Source: Cytophagaceae bacterium (lineage in GTDB: Bacteria > Bacteroidota > Bacteroidia > Cytophagales > Cytophagaceae). From it: a DNA stretch of 61,763 nucleotides. Position 1 is the stretch's first letter, and every line of letters starts with the position of its first letter. Under the pieces are notes generated by a model. That model searched no databases. It saw only the letters and a program-made list of their open reading frames with translations, and had not been told where the DNA came from. The position numbers were made by a program, and so were the translations under genes. The DNA lies in assembly GCA_029237685.1 (NCBI GenBank), contig JAQZBV010000027.1, positions 1 through 61,763 on the forward strand. Direction: 5' to 3'. Shown here piece after piece: positions 7,924 through 16,348 of the stretch.

Positions 7924-9600
7924 ATGAAAAGGTTAATTTCAATTTCTTTAATTATAATTATGTTTACCAATTATGTGATTGCTCAAAAGAGCAATCACAT
8001 AATTAAAGAATCTAAGCTCAAAGTCGAATCATTCATACGGAATGACAAGAAAGACTCCGCTCTTGCTTTGATTAAAGATATGGGTACTCAATGCAAAGAA
8101 ACATGTGATTATATACATGTTATAAATTATCTATACGGGTATTATTATGATTACTCTGGTGATATCCTGAAAGCGGAAAAATATTATTCGAAATCTTTAG
8201 CAACAAAGGCCAATGATACAGAGGTTCTTGATCGGAGAGGTTTGGTTTATTACAGTCTACAGAGATATACTCAATCTGAAACTGATTTTAGAAAGTCAAT
8301 AGCATATAATAAGGAGTCTTCTTTTCCTTATTACATGCTTTCTTTGGTGTATACGGTTGAGCCCTACCATAAAAATTCAGATTCTGCTAATTTTTATATT
8401 GATAAAGCTTTAAAGCTGGATTCTTTAAATATTGATTATCTCAATCAAAAAGTGATAGTTTTATTATCACAGCAGAAATGTTTTGAAGCGTCACCATATG
8501 AATCTAAAATTTTGGGACTTTTAAATAAGCCTACAGAAACAGATATATTGCAAGCAGTTGATATTTTAACTTGTATGCAAAGTGAAAAAGCAGCAATTAA
8601 TATGCTTCTTAATTTTAATTCACGTGAAGACTCTGAAAAAATTTGGGCAAAGCTTGCCAAAATATACAGTAGTCAAAAAGATTGGAAGTCTACTATTTAT
8701 TGGTTAGAAAAAATAGCGGATAAATATTCTAGTATTGATGCGATGGTGGATTTAGTGAGAGTGAAATATCAAATAGGAGAAATGGACGAAGCTAAGACAA
8801 ACCTAGATCAATTCATTAATGTTACAAACGGTCATCCTGGATTATATGAGCTTAAATCTGATATTTATAGAGCTGAGTCAGATTTGAAAACGGCTCTTAT
8901 ATATATAAATAAAGCAGTAGAGAAGTCAGATCATCTAAATTTCTTAAATAAGAAAGCTAGACTTGAAGCTGAGAGTCTAGATTACAAATCGGCTTTCATG
9001 GATTACAGCAAAATATTAAAGGTGGATAGCTGCAATATTGAAGTATTGGTTTTTTGTTCTAAGTATGATTTGATGAATGCAAATTTTAAAAATGCAATTC
9101 GTTTAGCTGAAAAAGCACAGCAATGTGGATATAAACTAGAAATCATTGATGTTTTAGTACAATCATATTTTTATAATGGACAGTATGATCAGGTAATAAG
9201 TAATATTGATAAATGGTGGGCGAATGACAAAGCAAATGAGTCTTGCATTTTTATTAAGGCTGTTATGGAGGCTTGTTATGGAGATAAAGACAAGGCCATT
9301 GTATTATGCAAAATGCTACAAAATAACATTTCAGCTAAAAATGCTGAAGCAAATAAGATCCTCTTATCGCTGCTCTATTTAATATCTGGCGATATGAAAT
9401 CTTTTTATTCCCAAATGGATCAAATTACCAGTTTAGATAAGCAAGTATTTGAGAAATTTGTCTTGTTTGAAAAGAAAAAGAATAAAGATGATTTAGAGAA
9501 GATTAGAATAAGTAAAAGGGATAACTTTGAGTTTCTTTTAACAATAGTCATTTCTGAAGAGCAGTTGAATGAAATAAAGAGGCGATATAATATAGATTAG
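7924..9600 (+). CDS. Secreted TPR-repeat protein
   Basis: A 558-residue protein. A signal peptide covers residues 1-20 (MKRLISISLIIIMFTNYVIA). It is followed by at least eight TPR-like helical pairs, for example ILKAEKYYSKSLATKANDTE and LKTALIYINKAVEKSDHLN. It probably works as a protein-binding scaffold in the periplasm. There is no catalytic or C-terminal sorting domain. The coding sequence is AT-rich, and the gene sits between REP clusters that begin within 15 bp of both its ends. Confidence 0.8.
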   Translation: MKRLISISLIIIMFTNYVIAQKSNHIIKESKLKVESFIRNDKKDSALALIKDMGTQCKETCDYIHVINYLYGYYYDYSGDILKAEKYYSKSLATKANDTEVLDRRGLVYYSLQRYTQSETDFRKSIAYNKESSFPYYMLSLVYTVEPYHKNSDSANFYIDKALKLDSLNIDYLNQKVIVLLSQQKCFEASPYESKILGLLNKPTETDILQAVDILTCMQSEKAAINMLLNFNSREDSEKIWAKLAKIYSSQKDWKSTIYWLEKIADKYSSIDAMVDLVRVKYQIGEMDEAKTNLDQFINVTNGHPGLYELKSDIYRAESDLKTALIYINKAVEKSDHLNFLNKKARLEAESLDYKSAFMDYSKILKVDSCNIEVLVFCSKYDLMNANFKNAIRLAEKAQQCGYKLEIIDVLVQSYFYNGQYDQVISNIDKWWANDKANESCIFIKAVMEACYGDKDKAIVLCKMLQNNISAKNAEANKILLSLLYLISGDMKSFYSQMDQITSLDKQVFEKFVLFEKKKNKDDLEKIRISKRDNFEFLLTIVISEEQLNEIKRRYNID

Positions 9601-9615
9601 GTGCTAACATAGAAT

Positions 9616-9756
9616 CCCGCTGGCGCGAGCATCCTCTGCTAGCGCCGGCGTCCGCCGGTGCAACGTATAGATAGGGCGTCCGCCCGGTTTATTAGCAGCG
9701 AGCGCTTGTTATACCATTCCCTGTGTAAAAAAGCACCGATGGACATCGGCGCTAAC
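9616..9756 (+). repeat. REP family A fragment plus complete family B element
   Basis: CCCGCTGGCGCGAGCATCC (9616-9634) is only the tip of family A. The B element runs from GCTAGCGCCGGCG (9638) to GACATCGGCGCTAAC (9756). The junction suggests B inserted into, or replaced the rest of, an A copy. Confidence 0.75.
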
Positions 9757-9798
9757 AAAGGGATTAGGAGAAATATTAATTAAAAAATAAGAATAGAG

Positions 9799-10584
9799 AT
9801 GATAAAACAAATTTTCATTTTATTTGGTATTCTGTTTGGCCATCTTATGAAGGTTAATGCTCAAAACTCTCCTTTGATCAAAATTGATTTTCAGGACAGC
9901 AATATTGCGATTGTAAATGCCGGTCATTTAGATAGAGGAGGCATGGCGAAAATGGTTACTATGATTTCAGGCTATGATCCTAAAGTAATCGCAGTGAACT
10001 TTCGTTACTCCAAATCCCGAGTTACTTCTTATGATGATTCATTGCGAAGTGCATTTTCAAAGGTTAAAAATCTTGTACTTGCCTCCACTGAAGATTATAA
10101 AGTCGTGGCGAATGCAGAGTATGGCAAACAGGCTTTGCTGATAACAGAAGATAACCGTTTGATAGGTTTTGTATATGATACTACTTCATTTGAATATAAG
10201 ATTATAAAGTTATACAGCCCCGATAAATTAGAGTCTTTTGCCAGGTACAAGAACGATACTATACCTGTTAATCGTTTATGCGGTGGTATGGCATGTTTCA
10301 GTATGGCAAGTTATGAAGCCGTTTTTGAAGAGCTTGTTCCACCGGAAGCGTTTAAGAATAAAATAGTTTTAATAGGCTATGTTAGTGACAAGAATAAACT
10401 ATATAAATCCCGTGAGTATGGAGATGTTTATATTATCAGTGATACTGAAGATGCTCTTTTTACTAATATAAACAGAACTAATTTTAAATTTCCCGATATG
10501 CATGGTACTCAAATACTGGCAAGCGAACTTTCCATGATCCTGGCGGAAGAATATATTTATACGATAAATGATTCTGAGAAATAA
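9799..10584 (+). CDS. Secreted CHASE2-like sensor-domain protein without output domain
   Basis: A 261-residue protein with a signal peptide (residues 1-21, ending MKVNAQ). The C-terminal third resembles a CHASE2 extracellular sensor domain: FKNKIVLIGYVSDKN, then a Thr/Asn-rich loop and FPDMHGTQILASELSMIL. CHASE2 normally precedes membrane helices and a cyclase or kinase. Here the protein stops right after the motif, so it is either a free periplasmic domain or a truncated sensor. A REP element starts 4 bp after the stop, so loss of a downstream output part is possible. Confidence 0.65.
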   Translation: MIKQIFILFGILFGHLMKVNAQNSPLIKIDFQDSNIAIVNAGHLDRGGMAKMVTMISGYDPKVIAVNFRYSKSRVTSYDDSLRSAFSKVKNLVLASTEDYKVVANAEYGKQALLITEDNRLIGFVYDTTSFEYKIIKLYSPDKLESFARYKNDTIPVNRLCGGMACFSMASYEAVFEELVPPEAFKNKIVLIGYVSDKNKLYKSREYGDVYIISDTEDALFTNINRTNFKFPDMHGTQILASELSMILAEEYIYTINDSEK

Positions 10585-10588
10585 CTCT

Positions 10589-10717
10589 GCTAGCGCCGGC
10601 GTCTGCCGGTGCATCCTATAGATATGGTCCGCCCGGTTTAGTAGCAGCGAGAGCTTGTTATACCATTCCTGGGCAGACGCTCTATTTAAAAAAGCAGCGA
10701 TGGACATGGACGCTAGC
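10589..10717 (+). repeat. REP element family B
   Basis: It starts with GCTAGCGCCGGCGTCTGCCG and ends with GATGGACATGGACGCTAGC. It is slightly degenerate inside (TATGGTCCGCCCGG). It begins within 5 bp of the preceding stop codon. Confidence 0.72.
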
Positions 10718-10769
10718 AAAACTTGTTAATAAGTAATATTAGGGATTATACATTCATCTTTAAACATAC

Positions 10770-12185
10770 ATGAGAATACTACTTTTGCTTTTTTTTACTG
10801 TTCCGATTTGGTGTTTAAGTCAGAACGTTACGCGGTGGTCTAAAAAAGAAGGTTTTAAAAGCCTACATCTAAAAGCGGTTAAGAATGAAGATATCTTTAA
10901 AGATTACAGCTGGACTTATCCTGATGTTCATACTAACTTAGTGGAGAATTCCGAATGGAAATTCAATGGTCAAACCTATCGTTGTCAGATGGTAAATGAA
11001 ACAACCGTTTTAATTTATAAAGGCGATGAGCTACTATACAGATTGGCCAGACAGCAATCTAAAGGAAAGCAGTATTTCGACAAGTCGAAGCTTTCAAGGA
11101 TGTATGTTGAGGTTAAGCGCTGGAGGCGTTCAGTAAAGACTGAACAAAAGATTGTTACGGTTATCAGGTATGTTCCAGAAAGCTATACTGCATATGAAGG
11201 TGGCAAATCAGTTACCAGAACTCGCAGTGTGCCAAGGACAACGACTGAAATGCAGACAGTTTACACTCCTTTTTGGGAGTGGACTATCAGCCGGGAGCTT
11301 CAATGTAAAATACCTGTTTACAATTATTTCAGTTGCGTATTGGACGGACATCAGATTTATATCTATCAGCTGCAGGATACGGTGAGCGGTGTGTTTAATT
11401 ACTACTTTCAGAATGCTTCCTACATCAGTGCAGAAGATGCATCAGGCACTGATTATCTGCTGGTCGATCGTAATGCCGATGGCGCATACACCGGCAATGA
11501 AGATATCTTCCTGGTCAATACCTGGAATCCATATCTTGAAAAATCTAAATTTATAGAAGCCGACGGTTTTCTTGAAAACTTTTGGTACGATATTAAATTC
11601 CTTAAAGAGGAATATTTTGTGGATTTTCAATATGTAAAAGATAGTCTAAATGTGCATGCGGAAAATGATATAGAATCCAACCGTAAACCTGGAAAGATTG
11701 TGATTACCAATATTCCCGACAATACAACAAAGCTATACATCAATGATAGATCATACCGCTGCCTACTAGGGACAAATAGTTACAAATCTGAAACAGGAAA
11801 ATATAAGCTTCGCCTGATTAGAAAGGGATATCTAGACTTCGATACCGTGTTTACTATTTTTCAAAAAGCACCTACTATGCATATTTCCTATAAAGAGACA
11901 GGGAAAGCAGGCATATTTAAAGCGGTTAACCTTTCTTCAGAAAATTACTTTATAACAGCATACCATCAGGCGAATGGATATAAAAAAATTGTTCACAACC
12001 AGGACTTTCTTAATCTGCCGGAAGGAGACTATTTGATAAGTATTCACAGCTCGAATTATAGTATCGAACGAGAAATTGTAATTGTCGAGTCACAGGAAAC
12101 AACGATTGATGTGGAGGATCAAATTAAACATCTTAACCAGGAAGATTTTAAAGCACCTTTGCTGAAGGTTCCAATTACACGCTAA
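10770..12185 (+). CDS. Secreted protein with PEGA-like domain
   Basis: A 471-residue protein. A signal peptide covers residues 1-18 (ending PIWCLSQ). Residues about 50-290 form an unrecognised domain with a basic patch around the TRTRSVPRTTTEMQ stretch. Residues about 305-370 (GKIVITNIPDNTTKLYINDR, then GKYKLRLIRKGYLDF) fit a PEGA-like surface domain. It is probably envelope-associated. Start chosen at the first ATG with a signal peptide. REP family B copies flank both sides. Confidence 0.65.
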   Translation: MRILLLLFFTVPIWCLSQNVTRWSKKEGFKSLHLKAVKNEDIFKDYSWTYPDVHTNLVENSEWKFNGQTYRCQMVNETTVLIYKGDELLYRLARQQSKGKQYFDKSKLSRMYVEVKRWRRSVKTEQKIVTVIRYVPESYTAYEGGKSVTRTRSVPRTTTEMQTVYTPFWEWTISRELQCKIPVYNYFSCVLDGHQIYIYQLQDTVSGVFNYYFQNASYISAEDASGTDYLLVDRNADGAYTGNEDIFLVNTWNPYLEKSKFIEADGFLENFWYDIKFLKEEYFVDFQYVKDSLNVHAENDIESNRKPGKIVITNIPDNTTKLYINDRSYRCLLGTNSYKSETGKYKLRLIRKGYLDFDTVFTIFQKAPTMHISYKETGKAGIFKAVNLSSENYFITAYHQANGYKKIVHNQDFLNLPEGDYLISIHSSNYSIEREIVIVESQETTIDVEDQIKHLNQEDFKAPLLKVPITR

Positions 12186-12194
12186 GAATTACCC

Positions 12195-12332
12195 CGCGAG
12201 TGCCGTCGTCCGTCCGCCGCCGGTGCAACCTATAGATAGGGCGTCCGCCGGTTTATTAGCAGCGAGAGGTCGTTATACCATTTCCGGGCGTACGTCTTAT
12301 GTAATAAAGAACAGATGGACATCGGCGCTCAC
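12195..12332 (+). repeat. REP element family B, degenerate
   Basis: It retains GCCGCCGGTGCAACCTATAG, GGGCGTCCGCCGG, TTATTAGCAGCGAGAGG..GTTATACCATT and GATGGACATCGGCGCT, but the ends have drifted. It starts 10 bp after the preceding stop. Confidence 0.68.
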
Positions 12333-12398
12333 AAAGCTTTAACTCTTGCACCGACCACTGTTTGAGAGTAGGTGATATTAACTGAAGAATAAATAGAT

Positions 12399-12454
12399 AC
12401 CCCGCACCGGGAGGTGCTATATGCAAAAAGCACGAGCAAGATGCTCGCGCTAGC
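12399..12454 (+). repeat. REP family A right half
   Basis: CCCCGCACCGGGAGGTGC then AGCACGAGCAAGATGCTCGC and GCTAGC. There is no left half. Confidence 0.7.
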
Positions 12455-12521
12455 AGAGTCGCCTATGAAAAGCAAGAGCGTAGTAAATCAAGTAAGTGAC
12501 TTATTAGTTAAATAAGAAGCA

Positions 12522-12938
12522 ATGAAACTCGAGAATAATTGGCGGCAGAAATCGCTTGAAAGTCTTGAAAATAACACTTGGCCTGCGTTAAGTTCAGACG
12601 AAGGTTCTTATTTAATAAGGACGTGTAACTCATTACGCAAAAAACAACTTCAAGACTTTACAACAGAAGACTTGAGAATAATGATAGGACAAGAAATCGG
12701 ACTCTATTTTTTAGTTCCATTAGCAATAGAAACTTTAACAGACAATTTATTTGCAGAAGGTGATTATTATGAAGGAGACTTGTTGAAAAGTGTTTTAGAA
12801 GTGGACACTAAGTTTTGGGACGATAATAAGAATTACTGGCAACAACTGAACGAATTATTTAAAAATAGACGACAAGAAATAAAAGCAATGAAGTTTGACA
12901 TTTCTAAATTTGACAGCTGTAAGCATAGAACCTCTTAG
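12522..12938 (+). CDS. Contact-dependent growth inhibition immunity protein, CdiI family
   Basis: A 138-residue acidic protein. The pattern LIRTCNSLRKKQLQDFTTED, then LRIMIGQEIGLYFLVPLAIE and LFAEGDYYEGDLLKSVL matches the family annotated as contact-dependent growth inhibition system immunity protein. Such proteins neutralise toxin tips delivered by competitor cells. No cdiA-like toxin gene is nearby, so it would be an orphan immunity gene, a common cargo of accessory arrays. GTTAAAT at 12507-12513, 9 bp before the start, fits the integron core consensus GTTRRRY, but a matching 3' arm is not seen. Confidence 0.8.
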   Translation: MKLENNWRQKSLESLENNTWPALSSDEGSYLIRTCNSLRKKQLQDFTTEDLRIMIGQEIGLYFLVPLAIETLTDNLFAEGDYYEGDLLKSVLEVDTKFWDDNKNYWQQLNELFKNRRQEIKAMKFDISKFDSCKHRTS

Positions 12939-12943
12939 TATTC

Positions 12944-13120
12944 GCCCTGGTTTATTAGTAGCAAGCTTTTGTTATACCATTCTCGGGCGGACGCCCTATG
13001 TGAAAAGGCACCAATGCCCTTGCTCGTGCCGAAAGCATATAGTGCATCCTTGCGCGGGAAACTAATAACAGCGCAGGTAATAGATACTCCGCACCGGGAG
13101 GTGCCCTTGCTCGCGCCAGC
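12944..13120 (+). repeat. REP family B fragment followed by truncated family A pair
   Basis: 12944-13012 has the B interior (TTTATTAGTAGCAAGC, GTTATACCATTCTCGGGCGG). 13017-13120 has an A pair lacking its first stem arm (CTTGCTCGTGCC..AGTGCATCCTTGCGCG) and ending with GCACCGGGAGGTGCCCTTGC then TCGCGCCAGC. It is a recombinant between the two families. Confidence 0.68.
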
Positions 13121-13240
13121 AGATTAATTCTTGTTCATTCCAGTAGAATTAATTAACTTGAATCTGGCATACCTCTCAAAAAGAGGTCTTATTATTTACC
13201 TTATGGTCTAATCTTTAATCTTTTGTTTTAATCCCTTCCC

Positions 13241-14587
13241 ATGAAAGTAATTCTATCCCTGTTGATTGTATTAAGCTCTAGTATTTCTCTCTATGCACAG
13301 AGTTGGAGCCAAGTAGGAACATTGACCGAATATACCGACCTAAACTATTGTGACCAAATTCAAACGATGGCTCTGAGCGCTACAGGAGCACCTTACATGC
13401 TTAGCTATTGTTCTAGTGGAGCAGCCTCTGCTATTCGCGTGTCGAAATGGGAAGGAACTTATTGGAATGGTTTCACCAAACCCGGTGCAAATGGTACACT
13501 GAGAACCATGGCGATAGATGCCAATTCTAATGTATATGTTGCAGGAGCGATGAAGGATGCTAATAATAAATTTTATGTTAAAAAATGGAATGGCACCGCT
13601 TGGTCGTCCGTGGGAGCAGGAACAAATGCTTTAGCTGTAAACAATATCATTAATATTTTAACATTAGATGGTAGCGGAAATCTATATGCAGCCGGAAACT
13701 TTACTGATGCAAACGGGAAACTGTATGTAGCTAAATGGGACGGTACCACCTGGTCTGCATTGGGCAGCCTAAATGTAAGCGGTTCCATCACTTCTATGGT
13801 GATTGATAACAGTGGTAATATATATGTGACTGGAACTTTTAAAGACAGCTACAACAACTATTATGTGGCAAAATGGAACGGCACTCAATGGTTAGAGTTG
13901 GGTCTTGATACCAATAATAAAGTGCTTATAGGAAATGCTCCTTCATTGACTCTTGCACTGGACAACAGTCAAACGTTATATGCAGCAGGACAATTTTATG
14001 ATCCTACAACGTTTCAATATTATGTTGCCAAATGGGACGGATCGGCCTGGAGTGCAGTGGGCACGATGTATACGTCACAATACATCTTGTCTTTAGCTTC
14101 GGATCTCTCCGGCAATGTGTATGCCAGTGGACTATTTAGAGATGTATTAGGCAATTACTCTGTAATGAAATGGGACGGCGCCACCTGGTCACAGCTTGGA
14201 GAACCCGGAGATCCCCTTCTCCACAGCGGACTTTTTGCACTGGCAACAGACCAGGAAAATAATGTATTTGTCGTTGTAGGTTACCATGATGCTTCGCAAA
14301 GAAATGTAATTGCCAAATATACGAATACTGTAACCAGCTCTACCCATGCAACGGCATCTCGTTCGTTATCTGTGTTTCCCAATCCTTCCAAAGATGTTTT
14401 CTCCCTTATCCTTTCAGAAGAAGGAAAGGTATCTCTCTATAACAGCGTTGGAAAATTAATCCATGATCACCAAGGAACTAAAGGAGTATATAAGATAGAT
14501 CTTTCAGCTTTTCCACAAGGCGTTTATACTTTAGTATTTAACGGACAGGGTGCTTTATATACACCGGTAAAATTGGTAAAAGAATAA
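13241..14587 (+). CDS. T9SS type A sorting-domain protein with beta-propeller-like repeats
   Basis: A 448-residue protein. A signal peptide lies at residues 1-19. It is followed by about seven repeats of roughly 45 residues of the form GNLYAAGNFTDANGKLYVAK then WDGTTWSALG, which probably fold as a beta-propeller. A C-terminal type IX secretion domain starts near SLSVFPNPSKDVFSL and ends YTPVKLVKE. The protein should be exported across the outer membrane and attached or released. The gene has its own upstream gap of about 120 bp and a REP pair 17 bp after its stop. Confidence 0.88.
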   Translation: MKVILSLLIVLSSSISLYAQSWSQVGTLTEYTDLNYCDQIQTMALSATGAPYMLSYCSSGAASAIRVSKWEGTYWNGFTKPGANGTLRTMAIDANSNVYVAGAMKDANNKFYVKKWNGTAWSSVGAGTNALAVNNIINILTLDGSGNLYAAGNFTDANGKLYVAKWDGTTWSALGSLNVSGSITSMVIDNSGNIYVTGTFKDSYNNYYVAKWNGTQWLELGLDTNNKVLIGNAPSLTLALDNSQTLYAAGQFYDPTTFQYYVAKWDGSAWSAVGTMYTSQYILSLASDLSGNVYASGLFRDVLGNYSVMKWDGATWSQLGEPGDPLLHSGLFALATDQENNVFVVVGYHDASQRNVIAKYTNTVTSSTHATASRSLSVFPNPSKDVFSLILSEEGKVSLYNSVGKLIHDHQGTKGVYKIDLSAFPQGVYTLVFNGQGALYTPVKLVKE

Positions 14588-14603
14588 AACAAATAGGCCG
14601 GCC

Positions 14604-14742
14604 CCCGCTGGCACAAGTATCCTTGCTCGTGCAAGGAGTATATAGGGCATCCTTTCGTGGCGATGTAATAGCAGTGCAGCTAATAGATACCGCGCACCGG
14701 GTGCTATATGCAAAAAAGCACGAGCAAGATGCTCGCGCTAGC
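14604..14742 (+). repeat. REP pair family A, diverged
   Basis: The left half has several substitutions (GCTGGCACAAGTATCCTTGC). The right half is near consensus and ends CTCGCGCTAGC. It lies between a stop at 14587 and a start at 14768. Confidence 0.72.
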
Positions 14743-14767
14743 AAAGTACAAACAAAATCAATAGAAT

Positions 14768-15214
14768 ATGTCAAGCATTAACTGTTTAATTGGAGATATT
14801 GTAAGCGGCTTTGTTAGAACAGAATTTTTGCTCTCTCAAATATTTTCAGAGATGGGTTTAACAAAAGGTAAACTAGATTTTTTTGCTGATGGACGAACGG
14901 AAAGAAAATTGGATAAAATTCGTTTAAAGCTTGTAGAATCTAATTTGATGAATAAAGAAGATTATATTTCATTAGTAGATACTTATAATGAACTAAGAAA
15001 GCATAGAAATAGTGTGGTTCATAGTTTAGTATTAACTAATGCAAGTGATCAGAATGATTTTCTATTCCATAATTATCAATTGGTTAATGGAGAAATTTTA
15101 AATAAAACACTGCAGTACAAGATGTCAGATTTAGAAAATATAAAAGTTGATTTAAGAAATCTTCATAATAAGTTCTATGTACTGCATTTCGATAAGGTTA
15201 AAGATGTACGGTAA
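14768..15214 (+). CDS. HEPN-like small protein
   Basis: A 148-residue helical, soluble protein. The motif R80-NSVV-H85 within ELRKHRNSVVHSL fits the RX4-6H signature of HEPN domains, including RNase toxins and their inactive relatives. No nucleotidyltransferase (MNT) antitoxin neighbour is present. It may act alone as a defence or conflict protein. It is unrelated in sequence to the other HEPN-like gene at 3582 apart from the motif. REP copies lie upstream (26 bp) and in the next gene. Confidence 0.62.
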   Translation: MSSINCLIGDIVSGFVRTEFLLSQIFSEMGLTKGKLDFFADGRTERKLDKIRLKLVESNLMNKEDYISLVDTYNELRKHRNSVVHSLVLTNASDQNDFLFHNYQLVNGEILNKTLQYKMSDLENIKVDLRNLHNKFYVLHFDKVKDVR

Positions 15215-15261
15215 TAAGACAGAATCTAACTAGCGGGGCATCGAATAATAATTAATAATTT

Positions 15262-15609
15262 ATGAGAAATACAGTAGCACTTCTAATGCTTGTTTTATTC
15301 ATAGCCTGCAATCCATCTTCTCAAACGGAGGAAAAGAAAGCGCTTACAAAAGAGCCAGGTCAAATGAAAAACGAGTACGATATGATTTTTGAGAATACGT
15401 CATGTTTAGATGCAAGCGACACAACAAGAACAGTTGCGCAGGTTATTATTTTGCCGAGTACAGGAAAGGATTCTATTCAAGGTAAAGTATTCTTTTCTAC
15501 TGGTAACCTCAGAAAACTGGCTGATTGTAATGCGATGGATTACCCCGCTGGCGCGAGCATCCTTGCTCGTGTCCGAAAGCATAAAGCGCATCCTTGCGCG
15601 GGGATGTAA
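15262..15609 (+). pseudogene. Lipoprotein gene truncated by a REP insertion
   Basis: The 115-codon frame has a lipoprotein signal peptide (residues 1-16, lipobox LFIAC). The genuine part runs to about residue 94 (LADCNAMDY). From position 15543 the frame reads through the left half of a family-A REP pair, giving the tail YPAGASILARVRKHKAHPC, and stops at the TAA in the REP spacer. So the original C terminus is lost or replaced by repeat-encoded residues. It may still be expressed as a shortened lipoprotein; the family is not recognised. Confidence 0.65.
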
Positions 15610-15690
15610 TAGCAGCACATGGAAAAGATGCCCCGCACCGGGAGGTGCTATAAGCAAAAAAGCACGAGCAAGATGCTCGCGCTAGCGGGG
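15543..15690 (+). repeat. REP pair family A inserted in a coding sequence
   Basis: A complete, near-consensus copy from CCCCGCTGGCGCGAGC to GCTCGCGCTAGCGGGG, so the outermost CCCCGCT/AGCGGGG also pair. It interrupts the lipoprotein frame that began at 15262. Confidence 0.8.
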
Positions 15691-15730
15691 AGTGGGCTGA
15701 TTTTACGAATTTAATGTGAAAACTATACCT

Positions 15731-16138
15731 ATGAATAGAATCCTTTTAATCTTAACTATTTCAACGCTTTTTGCTTCTTGCAAAAAAGATAATGAATTTG
15801 AAAATACTTTTAACGGAGGAAATTTCTATTTAGAAATAATTGAATGCGGAGAAAATGAATCATTAACTGAAGATTATATCTTTAAGAGGAATAGTAATGA
15901 GATTGAAATTCAATTTTTAAACGATTGCATTTTTGAAACGTTTGACTATAACATAAATGGAGCCGCTAGAATTTATCGAGATAGCATAAGTCTTAGGATT
16001 GATAGGACTGAAAGCGCTAAAGGAGAAATTGCTGCTGTGTCAGATTGTGTATGCTTAAATAAAGTTAAATTTAAATTTGATCATTCTATTTCTAAGGATG
16101 TACCTATAACGTTAAATGGATATCGAATTGATAAATAA
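15731..16138 (+). CDS. Lipoprotein of unknown function
   Basis: A 135-residue protein. The start at 15731 (MNRILLILTISTLFASC) gives a clean lipobox with Cys17; the GTG further upstream at 15716 adds nothing. The mature part is a small beta-rich acidic domain with a few cysteines (FLNDC, CVCLNKVKFKF). Lipid anchoring to the envelope is expected. It starts 40 bp after one REP pair and its stop abuts the next REP at 16139 with no gap. Confidence 0.68.
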   Translation: MNRILLILTISTLFASCKKDNEFENTFNGGNFYLEIIECGENESLTEDYIFKRNSNEIEIQFLNDCIFETFDYNINGAARIYRDSISLRIDRTESAKGEIAAVSDCVCLNKVKFKFDHSISKDVPITLNGYRIDK

Positions 16139-16242
16139 CCCCCGCTGGCGCGAGCATCTTGCTCGTGCCCGAAAGCATAAAGCGCATCCTTGCGCGGGGA
16201 TTTAATAGCAGCGCAGGTTATAGATGCTCAGCTCGGGCTAGT
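16139..16242 (+). repeat. REP pair family A, right half decayed
   Basis: The left half is complete (GCTGGCGCGAGCATCTTGCT, AGCGCATCCTTGCGCGGGG). The right half is reduced to AGATGCTCAGCTCGGGCTAG. The element begins directly at the preceding stop codon. Confidence 0.72.
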
Positions 16243-16257
16243 ATAACACAAACATAA

Positions 16258-16287
16258 CGCTAGCGCCTTCGTCTGCCGGTGCTCTGC
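16258..16287 (+). repeat. REP family B left tip fragment
   Basis: ACGCTAGCGCCTTCGTCTGC followed by CGGTGCTCTGC resembles the family-B left end only. Confidence 0.5.
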
Positions 16288-16348
16288 ATCGCATTTGAGG
16301 TAAAAAGCTCGCCTATCGCAAATTTGCAAAACGTTACAAGCAATACTA

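Noticed and set aside
12350..12398. Possible attC half with GCACCGACCACTG
   Set aside because: Too short and without a complementary partner; left out of the site list.
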